Position numbers and translations under genes: made by a program
Notes under the pieces: generated by a model
What the model saw: the letters and a program-made list of their open reading frames with translations, nothing else
What the model was told of the DNA's origin: nothing
The model's database searches: none
Part shown: positions 36,018 to 42,191 of the stretch, in pieces
Layout of the letters: the number at the start of each line of letters is the position of its first letter
Numbering within the stretch: position 1 is the stretch's first letter
Source: Gammaproteobacteria bacterium
GTDB taxonomy: Bacteria; Pseudomonadota; Gammaproteobacteria; Thiohalomonadales; Thiohalomonadaceae
Length of the DNA: 42,191 nt
Reading direction: 5' to 3'
Assembly (NCBI GenBank): GCA_015231435.1
Contig: JADGBN010000012.1
Location: 1 to 42,191, forward strand

Positions 36018-36684
36018 AGGGCGTCCCCTGCGCATCGGGCTCACCGGTGGTTACGCCTGCGGTAAAAGCAGTGCAACCGCCATCTTTATTCAACTTGGCG
36101 TCCCCTGCATAGATGCAGATCAGGTTGCGCGAGAGATCGTTGCCCCGCATACCCCCGCACTTACCGCGTTAATCAAGCTATTTGGAACCACCATTATCAC
36201 TAGCGATGGCGAGTTACAACGCGAAAAGTTGCGCCAAATTGTCTTTAATAATCCGCTGCAGCGGCAACAATTAGAAGCCGTTACCCACCCCTACATTCGT
36301 CAGGCGATTCAACATTGGGTCAAGCAGCAGCAAGGCCCTTATCTTATTATCGCCGCCCCTCTACTACTGGAGGCGGGCTGGCAGAACGAGGTTGATCACA
36401 TTCTGCTTATCGACCTGCCTGAAGCAGAACAACTCACCCGAGCCATGGTACGGGAACAGCGCACGGCGGAAGAGATTCAGCAGGTGATAAACAGCCAATT
36501 CCCACGCTGGCAACGCTGCGCAGCAGCAAACACCATTATTGACAATAGTGGCGACCTTGCGACGCTCGAAAAAAGCATTAACGCCTTTCACCAACATCTA
36601 CAACAGTCGCTCTACCCAAACTACTTAGAAATGCAGGTAGGCGGCAAGGTTGCGAATCCCCATGGACAAAGCTACTCTAAATAA
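36010..36684 (+). CDS. coaE: Dephospho-CoA kinase with ERIC-derived C-terminal tail
   Basis: About 224 aa. No ATG fits; TTG 36010 overlaps the pilD stop by 8 bp and gives the usual N-terminus, with P-loop GLTGGYACGKS at ~10-20 and the family's DADQVAREIV and HPYIRQ motifs. It phosphorylates dephospho-CoA in the last step of CoA synthesis. Codon 202 begins exactly at the left end of an ERIC-like repeat (36613), so residues 202-224 (YPNYLEMQV ... SYSK) are encoded by the repeat; without them the protein is ~201 aa, the normal CoaE length. pilD-coaE is a known gammaproteobacterial arrangement. Confidence 0.92.
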   Translation: MSKGRPLRIGLTGGYACGKSSATAIFIQLGVPCIDADQVAREIVAPHTPALTALIKLFGTTIITSDGELQREKLRQIVFNNPLQRQQLEAVTHPYIRQAIQHWVKQQQGPYLIIAAPLLLEAGWQNEVDHILLIDLPEAEQLTRAMVREQRTAEEIQQVINSQFPRWQRCAAANTIIDNSGDLATLEKSINAFHQHLQQSLYPNYLEMQVGGKVANPHGQSYSK

Positions 36685-36736
36685 TTGGGGTGAAGGACTG
36701 TAGCCAATGACCCCGCAGTTTCAAGTAGAAAGGGTA
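36613..36736 (+). repeat. ERIC-like palindromic repeat, copy B (overlaps coaE 3' end)
   Basis: About 124 bp, matching copy A (17162-17286, opposite orientation) almost end to end: both open with TACCCAAACTACTT, share GAAATGCAGGTAGGCGGCAA and GCGAATCCCCATG, then ATTGGGGTGA and TTTCAAGTAGAAAGGGT. The central ~15 bp differ and the palindrome is less perfect there. It starts inside coaE and ends beyond its stop. Its right end, GGGTATA, runs into TATAAT (36737-36742), a possible -10 element for the next gene. Confidence 0.88.
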
Positions 36737-36766
36737 TATAATCAAAAGGTGCGTTCATACAGTCCG

Positions 36767-36797
36767 CCACTCCTGTTCACGGCAACTGGAGGAGTGG
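36767..36797. other. Hairpin in the leader of the DUF4124-like gene
   Basis: CCACTCC (36767-36773) pairs with GGAGTGG (36791-36797) across a 17-nt loop, ~48 bp before the ATG at 36845. It could be a leader structure; no T-tract follows closely. Confidence 0.3.
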
Positions 36798-36844
36798 TTC
36801 TGTTAGCAAAAATAGAACAATCAACCAACCTGTTGGAGAAAAAG

Positions 36845-37300
36845 ATGACCGATAGTGTAAAGAAGGCGGCATTTCACCCTTTTCATACCCTCCTTACAGT
36901 CTGTTTTCTGACAGCTACCCCCCCCATTTTTGCCGAGGTGTTTAAATGTGAAGACGCAGGGGGGGATATCTTTTACACATCAACGCCAGCAAGCCACGAT
37001 CAGTGCCAACCCTTAAAAATCAGTCACACGCCAGCGACGGCAACAACCACCTCGAACGGCGTTAAACCCGCTGAAAAAAAACCGGTTAATAATCAAGAGG
37101 GCGAGCCTCAGACACTTGATGCGATTGGCGAGCTCTATCAACGCAACTGCCAATCAGCAAAATTTAACAAAAAGATTTACGAGTCAGCAGCCCCGCTAAC
37201 CGCTGCCAATGGTCAAACCTACACCCCCTCAGAGGAGGAGCGTAGCAATAAAATTGCCGAAGCGGATCGGCAAATTAAAACCTACTGCAGCGCACCTTGA
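36845..37300 (+). CDS. Exported DUF4124-like protein
   Basis: A 151-aa precursor from ATG 36845, with GGAGAAAAAG upstream; the frame extending to 36707 reads through the ERIC-like repeat. A signal peptide (TLLTVCFLTATPPIFA) is followed by EVFKCEDAGGDIFYTSTP, the DUF4124 motif. The remainder is low-complexity and polar with three further cysteines. A C8 run (36918-36925) lies in the signal-peptide codons, so slippage by one base would abolish the product. It lies 19 bp before the end of the convergent pilE gene. Confidence 0.72.
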   Translation: MTDSVKKAAFHPFHTLLTVCFLTATPPIFAEVFKCEDAGGDIFYTSTPASHDQCQPLKISHTPATATTTSNGVKPAEKKPVNNQEGEPQTLDAIGELYQRNCQSAKFNKKIYESAAPLTAANGQTYTPSEEERSNKIAEADRQIKTYCSAP

Positions 37301-37319
37301 TAAAAAGATAGGGGGCGAT

Positions 37320-37796
37320 CTATCGCCAGCATAAATCCCAGGTCATTCCCGCTGCGCCAATGACCACCTTACGCCCCAAATGGGTAATTTCCAAAGCGCC
37401 ACAAACATCACCTGCCTGGATGCCTATAGGCGTGGCGCGCAGTGAGTAGGTCACAGCGGTCACACCCTGAATCGTTAAATTATAGTAAGCGGCTCCTCCA
37501 TCAAGCGGTACCGTTCCCGGAAATATCGATGGCGTTCCCGTATCGTTTGTTCCGGCAGCCCCACAACTATTAGCGCCCCCAGCACCGCCGGCATCACAGT
37601 AACTACTGAAATTATTGGTTGCATAGCGCACCATGGCATTAGAAAAGCCGGAGAGCGCCGCAGCAGCATCAGCCCGTCTTGCGGTCATCATATGGCTGGT
37701 ATAGGCCGGATAGGCAACCGAGACGAGAATGCCCGCAATTGCCAGTACAACCATTAGCTCCAACAAAGAGAAACCCAGTAACGAACGCTTATTCAT
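37320..37796 (-). CDS. pilE: Type IV pilin PilE-like
   Basis: A 158-aa prepilin. ATG 37796 has GGAGAGG upstream and gives a short leader MNKRSLLG with cleavage before FSLLELMVVLAIAGIL; E5 of the mature chain is present. The hydrophobic helix is followed by a globular domain with cysteine pairs (YCDAGG, NSCGAAG, DVCGAL, DLCWR), of which the last two could form the D-loop disulfide. It is the PilE-type (minor or accessory) pilin usually found after pilY1. A strong terminator between pilY1 and pilE suggests it has its own promoter or depends on read-through. Confidence 0.88.
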   Translation of the reverse strand: MNKRSLLGFSLLELMVVLAIAGILVSVAYPAYTSHMMTARRADAAAALSGFSNAMVRYATNNFSSYCDAGGAGGANSCGAAGTNDTGTPSIFPGTVPLDGGAAYYNLTIQGVTAVTYSLRATPIGIQAGDVCGALEITHLGRKVVIGAAGMTWDLCWR

Positions 37797-37823
37797 AAAA
37801 CCTCTCCACAACTTATCCTTATT

Positions 37824-37858
37824 AAAAAAAACAGGGTTCGGAGATGATCCGAACCCTG
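37824..37858 (-). terminator. Strong rho-independent terminator after pilY1
   Basis: A perfect 11-bp stem, CAGGGTTCGGA (37832-37842) with TCCGAACCCTG (37848-37858), 5-nt loop, followed on the minus strand by eight T (37824-37831). It lies between the pilY1 stop and the pilE start. Confidence 0.93.
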
Positions 37859-37883
37859 ATAACTATCCTCACTCAATAAACGG

Positions 37884-40800
37884 CTACGGACGCACAAGCT
37901 GCCAGGAGGTGCGGGTGACCGCATTAGGCGGGGTCATTTCGGCAATCTTTTCAGGGCCGACCATCACCACTGGATTTGCCGTTCCTGGCGGAATAATCAC
38001 CACCGGCTCCGGCGGGATCCCACCCTTTTGCAGATTCACATAACGTTTACCCCTAATAGTCGTCTCATCCTCTTGAGTAGTTGGATCATCCGGCGGGGTA
38101 CCGGTTAGCAGATCAATTTGATAAAACTTAGCCGTCCCAACATCAGGGGCACAAATATTAAGCTGTGCCTGTGAGGGCTGGAAGGTGCTAAACATCAATT
38201 TACTATCAAACACCACCGCATTTGCCAACAGTTTTTCACCTGCCCAACTGCCATCAGCCTCTACATTCAACTTCATATACCAACCAGCCTTGGAGTTAAG
38301 CAGCGACTTTGCCGCCGTCAGGGTCGCCCCTGTTGCCGAACCCAGGATATTGCTGGTGGCATCAAATAGATCACCGCTGACATAGCTTGTACTGGTGAGA
38401 CTGCCACTGGTTAGTTTAATGAAATCATACGCTGCAGCACCATAAAATTGCAGGTAGTCTGGAAAGAGATCGGCATCGCCATCTGGTCCCGTACTATCGA
38501 CATAGAGGTTAACGCTATTGCTGTACATCGACTCAATCGGTTTGGGATCGGCAATGACAAACATCGCATCCTGAATCGTGGTATTTAACGGATGCGCACG
38601 ATAACCAGAGCCTATCGCAAGATAGAACTTGCTGGCTGCATAGGCCACTGCCGGTGGGTAGTAGAAACGACGATTATCCGCCGCAGCAGTTCCCGCTAAA
38701 TCAGCAATAATGCCGCCCCTTGCCAGCGTTGCCGCCCCGGTATTCTCATTATTGATATCAAAACGCCAGAGACGTCCCCCCATATCACCAAAATAGAGAC
38801 GGTCATCATAACCATCACGATTTGAATCAATCACCATGAGATCTGAGGGGATGCTGTAGAGCATATCGGCCTGAACCAAATCAGGGTCAGCCCCCGCAAC
38901 GTTACCACTACCCGCGGGGCCTGCCTGCCAGAGTTTTGCGCCGGTTTCAGCATCAACGATATAGATGGCACGACCCATGGTGTCCGCAGTTCTCACCGAA
39001 ACATTATCCTGCTGCGGATCATAACCACCGCCAAAAATAAGGACATCCTTATCGACACCATTTATTTTGATGGTTGCCGCAATCGCCTTTGACCAGGTCT
39101 GCCCCAACTCACTAAAGTCACCCTGCCCCCCGAGAATCTGCCAGGCATATTTCGGCGCACTCTCATCAGTGACATCAAGCGCGTAGTAATTACGCCCACC
39201 ACGACGCATCGCTGCGTAGATATAGAGCTTTTCATTGCTATCCAGATCAAAGCCGGTGTACAGCAGACCGTTATGATTGTCATCCTTATGCCAGCGCGAG
39301 ATTGGCCCATCGAGTCCGTAGGGGTGCGGCTCATTAATATCATTAACATAGATTTTATCGAGATTAGGCAGTAGTTGCGGGGGAATGAAAGAGAAGACCT
39401 CATGACCATCATCAGGGTCAACCGCATGCAGATAACCCTCATTGGTGCCCACATAGAGCATTAACTTCATATCATCAGCGGTACCGCCATAATTAACCAG
39501 CAGTGGCACACTATGCAGCGGATCCCCCATATGGGTACGCGCATCGGTGGTTGACCCATCAATATCCTCATCCTTAAGGTCAATCCCGCTTGACCACTGC
39601 AGCAGTTGACTACGATAGGCATCGCTCATCGCCGCATTACCCAGCATTATTTTGGTGATGGCGGTATTGGTATCGGTCACCCGATGCGTCCCTTGGGTTA
39701 ACAGGACATTATTGGGTGCACTCGCGCCCGTATAGGTGTAGACGTTACGGTTAGCGCCCAAATTCTCGGCCGCGCCGCCGCTGTTAACCGCGCCACCATC
39801 AACCCCCGAAGACCACCAGCTTTGTGCAGTCTCCTTAAAAAATCCGGTGTCGGGGTCTACAGCAGCTGCATCATTCACATCAACCACCTGGTTATTCAGC
39901 AGTTTATAACGTTTGACATTCCCGCTCCATTGTGGACGCTCATCCACCTTAAACAGCGCATAATAGAGCTGCTCGAGATGTGAAAAACGGTTAAAGGCGT
40001 TTACGGAAATAGAGGGTGAGACAAAACTGGTTGAGGTGCTCAAAATCTGCTGAAAGATCTGCTGAAACGCCAGCAACAGCCCATCATAATCATCCGCATA
40101 GAAGAAGCCGGGCGTCCCGTCGCTCTTGGTCCCGGTTGCTGCCGCAGTTAGAAGATTAACATTACCACCGGCAAAGCCAATGGTATATGTCAGTACCTTT
40201 TGTGTCCCCTCCAACGTGGCGTTCATGTCGGAATTTGCCATATACTTGGAGAGATCATCAAGGCAGTTATTACCATAACTATCGTTACAGTTGGCTTGCC
40301 CCACTGCGGTACTAAAGTTAGGCAGACTGGTAATCGAAGTATTAGAACCCCCATCACCGACGGGATCACCATCGGTTAAAAAGACGTTGAAATTCGACTG
40401 GCAGGTGTACTCAATCGGACTTTGATACTTACTCGTATTGGCCGGATCACGCGTCCCGGTCGCCGGTGCCCCGGCAATGCCTGCCGCCGTGGTCACACTG
40501 GTGCCACCGGGGCTGCCATCCCCCCAGTAAACAGTCCCACCCGACCAGAAGAGATAGCTCTCATAGAGCGACTCCGATAGCGGCGTATAGCCAAGATAGG
40601 TATAGATACCCTCCTCGTCGGCATCATAACCATCACCCACCAGCGCCTGGTAGGTAGGGCGATTGGTATTGGTCAGCTCCGCCATCGGCGCAATAAAGTA
40701 GGCGCCATCATCTCGGTCAGACATCCCCGAACCGTTATTGTCAAAGCGCATAAGCGCGATATTCACCCCCGAGAGCTGGTCGAGAAGATCTTCAAATACA

Positions 40801-42002
40801 CGCTGAACAACCGTAAGACGGGTTACCGTTTCGGTGGTTCCGGCATTGGCAGGGTTATTGTAATAGGCAAGATAGTTCCCGGTATAGAAGGTATAAACCG
40901 CACCCGCAGCACCAGCACCTGTCCAGCTAATCGCATTGCTCGAATCGGCACGCCAGGGGCCTTCATAGTTCTCGTTGGCAGGATAGAGCTTGCCGGTATC
41001 AACACCATCACCATGCACACCATTATCCGCCTCACACTCAACCGCTGTAACATTACTGCTGCCGCTGGCAATGGTACTCCAGACGTCAATATTACTGGTG
41101 GTACAGACCGGATCAACCGTACAAGTGGTCATTCCGGTTACCGTGCCACCGCCACAGCTCCCCCCTATCGGCGTAGCGGCACAGGCAATACTATTGGTCT
41201 CATTACAAGCGACACCACTACTGTAAACATACTTATTTTTATCATCAAAGCTATTGTAATCATAACAGTCACTAAGGCACTGCGACTGCCACCACGACTG
41301 ACTCTCTCCAGAGCCCGAACTTACCAGCGTACAATCACGCAAATCGGTATTCGAATTTTTAGGTACATCCTGACATTTACGATAGTTACCCAGTACCCCG
41401 TAATAGTCTTTCTTGCCCCTCTGCCAGTAACAATCCATTTTACAGGCGGTTTTGGCCGGATCTGAGAGCGTATTACAATTGTTATTACTAACACCGCTAC
41501 AATTTTTGGTGGTATAGCCGCCGCCAGTACAGATCTCCAGCACCGCGCAGGCAGCCTCACTCGCCTCGGTACACGATTCAACCGTTCCCCCATTCACGGT
41601 CCAGGATGCCGCACGCATACCGCTTGCCTGTCCGGCGGAGGTAAATGCAGCTCCCGACAACACAGAACACTTGTTTGCCGTTGTCGTAAATTTATTATTA
41701 CTGCTGCAACTGGGCACGCTCCCATCTGTGGACCAGTAGATGGCGCTGGTGTCACAGGTACTGTAACTGTATGCCGTCGCAGGGTTATAGGGTACCGGAT
41801 CGTGAGTGATGGTGACCGAGTTGGTATCCATCGACCCCGAGGTGTCAATAATGAAGTTAATGTTAGGGCGAACGAGCGCCCCAATGCTGGTGCCGGAACC
41901 ATAGATTTCCGTGTCATCCGCCAGCAGGGTTACCGGCGTTATCACCAGCAGATAATAGAAAAGATACAGGTGACTGCGAAGTAGGGATGTAATCTGTTTC
42001 AT
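37884..42002 (-). CDS. pilY1: Type IV pilus tip-associated adhesin PilY1 with cysteine-rich insertion
   Basis: A 1372-aa protein with an N-terminal signal peptide (~1-29). The von Willebrand A-type domain opens with MIDAS residues D53, S55 and S57 (IIDTSGSMD). About 20 cysteines crowd residues ~75-335 before the domain resumes (NIALMRFDNNGSG and a long VWA remainder). The C-terminal half is the PilY1 beta-propeller, with a calcium-loop-like DSNRDGYDDRLYFGDMGG. PilY1 sits at the pilus tip, controls retraction and signals surface contact. In known pilY1 loci the minor pilin genes lie just upstream, and here a partial gene on the same strand ends 25 bp before it. A hairpin terminator follows. 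Confidence 0.93.
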   Translation of the reverse strand: MKQITSLLRSHLYLFYYLLVITPVTLLADDTEIYGSGTSIGALVRPNINFIIDTSGSMDTNSVTITHDPVPYNPATAYSYSTCDTSAIYWSTDGSVPSCSSNNKFTTTANKCSVLSGAAFTSAGQASGMRAASWTVNGGTVESCTEASEAACAVLEICTGGGYTTKNCSGVSNNNCNTLSDPAKTACKMDCYWQRGKKDYYGVLGNYRKCQDVPKNSNTDLRDCTLVSSGSGESQSWWQSQCLSDCYDYNSFDDKNKYVYSSGVACNETNSIACAATPIGGSCGGGTVTGMTTCTVDPVCTTSNIDVWSTIASGSSNVTAVECEADNGVHGDGVDTGKLYPANENYEGPWRADSSNAISWTGAGAAGAVYTFYTGNYLAYYNNPANAGTTETVTRLTVVQRVFEDLLDQLSGVNIALMRFDNNGSGMSDRDDGAYFIAPMAELTNTNRPTYQALVGDGYDADEEGIYTYLGYTPLSESLYESYLFWSGGTVYWGDGSPGGTSVTTAAGIAGAPATGTRDPANTSKYQSPIEYTCQSNFNVFLTDGDPVGDGGSNTSITSLPNFSTAVGQANCNDSYGNNCLDDLSKYMANSDMNATLEGTQKVLTYTIGFAGGNVNLLTAAATGTKSDGTPGFFYADDYDGLLLAFQQIFQQILSTSTSFVSPSISVNAFNRFSHLEQLYYALFKVDERPQWSGNVKRYKLLNNQVVDVNDAAAVDPDTGFFKETAQSWWSSGVDGGAVNSGGAAENLGANRNVYTYTGASAPNNVLLTQGTHRVTDTNTAITKIMLGNAAMSDAYRSQLLQWSSGIDLKDEDIDGSTTDARTHMGDPLHSVPLLVNYGGTADDMKLMLYVGTNEGYLHAVDPDDGHEVFSFIPPQLLPNLDKIYVNDINEPHPYGLDGPISRWHKDDNHNGLLYTGFDLDSNEKLYIYAAMRRGGRNYYALDVTDESAPKYAWQILGGQGDFSELGQTWSKAIAATIKINGVDKDVLIFGGGYDPQQDNVSVRTADTMGRAIYIVDAETGAKLWQAGPAGSGNVAGADPDLVQADMLYSIPSDLMVIDSNRDGYDDRLYFGDMGGRLWRFDINNENTGAATLARGGIIADLAGTAAADNRRFYYPPAVAYAASKFYLAIGSGYRAHPLNTTIQDAMFVIADPKPIESMYSNSVNLYVDSTGPDGDADLFPDYLQFYGAAAYDFIKLTSGSLTSTSYVSGDLFDATSNILGSATGATLTAAKSLLNSKAGWYMKLNVEADGSWAGEKLLANAVVFDSKLMFSTFQPSQAQLNICAPDVGTAKFYQIDLLTGTPPDDPTTQEDETTIRGKRYVNLQKGGIPPEPVVIIPPGTANPVVMVGPEKIAEMTPPNAVTRTSWQLVRP

Positions 42003-42027
42003 GATACCACCTCAATAATCAAAAGAG

Positions 42028-42191
42028 TTATTTCCAGTCAACCAGGTTGATACTGCCGCTCTTAATCTCTTTCACCAACACACCGTGACGCCCCTGGTAA
42101 GCATCAAAAGCGGTTGGGTTCCGTTCAAAATTAAGATCACCGGAGACTGTTTTTGCATTTGCGATTAACGTGAGCTGGTGAGTTACCGAAC
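42028..42191 (-). CDS. Partial gene upstream of pilY1 (minor-pilin locus, C-terminus only)
   Basis: The last 53 codons of a minus-strand gene enter from the right edge, ending LVDWK at a stop in 42028-42030. The fragment contains LTLIANAKTVSGDLNFE and AYQGRHGVLVKEIKSGSI and no known motif. By position it should be the pilX-type member of a fimT-pilV-pilW-pilX-pilY1 operon, but the residues do not let me identify it. The stop is 25 bp before the pilY1 start. Confidence 0.65.
   Translation of the reverse strand, partial: SVTHQLTLIANAKTVSGDLNFERNPTAFDAYQGRHGVLVKEIKSGSINLVDWK

Noticed and set aside
41013-41465. 150-codon plus-strand frame inside pilY1
   Set aside because: A shadow opposite the long PilY1 reading frame, with no domain.

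Overview
The window looks like a chromosomal segment of a gammaproteobacterium, probably a free-living relative of the Thiotrichales/Chromatiales rather than an enterobacterium. This rests on several gammaproteobacterial neighbourhoods: TIGR02449 gene-zapA-6S RNA-5-FCL next to a divergent UPF0149-pepP pair, rluD-pgeF divergent from bamD, a pilB-pilC-pilD-coaE run, and a pilY1-pilE minor-pilin locus. No tRNA, rRNA, CRISPR array or complete insertion sequence was seen. Genus-level placement is inference.

Layout. Positions 1-3160 are a visibly GC-rich accessory island: the 3' end of a BREX-type pglX methyltransferase, a DinD/BRO-type gene and a pglZ gene with an early in-frame stop and a lost C-terminal half. 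A decayed stretch (3161-3448) leads into a cassette of unclear purpose (3449-7588): an HPPD-like oxygen-chelate protein, two transglutaminase-family proteins, a ParA-like ATPase and a small ORF. Positions 7678-13884 are a signalling block: FIST sensor, 1289-aa hybrid histidine kinase and HD-GYP response regulator. Positions 14032-17125 (minus) are a translationally coupled trio: FAD oxidoreductase, aldo/keto reductase and WaaF-like heptosyltransferase. Positions 17451-21547 (plus) are a ModA-like binding protein, a GGDEF/EAL protein and a GIDE-domain membrane protein, packed with zero spacing or overlap, followed by an exported FKBP-rhodanese fusion.

Positions 22358-27192 (minus) hold small zinc-ribbon proteins, an exported small protein, a pentapeptide-repeat protein, a DUF4124-like protein, PepP and a UPF0149 protein. 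Positions 27284-31950 are mostly housekeeping genes (ZapA, 6S RNA, 5-FCL, PgeF, RluD, BamD, PII). Positions 32164-42191 are type IV pilus genes (pilB, pilC, pilD on plus; pilE, pilY1 and a partial upstream gene on minus) with coaE and a second DUF4124-like gene.

The most unusual signals are: two full-length ERIC-like palindromic repeats of about 125 bp, one of which supplies the last 23 codons of coaE; a G8 tract exactly inside a 17-bp promoter spacer ahead of the TIGR02449-zapA-6S unit; a G8/C9 inverted homopolymer pair inside the DinD-like gene; the doubly broken BREX pglZ; a PilY1 with about 20 cysteines inserted in its von Willebrand domain; the FKBP-rhodanese fusion; and the binding-protein/GGDEF-EAL/GIDE operon. 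The c-di-GMP proteins (GGDEF/EAL, HD-GYP) and the PilB with an MshEN-like N-terminus suggest, by inference, c-di-GMP control of pili.
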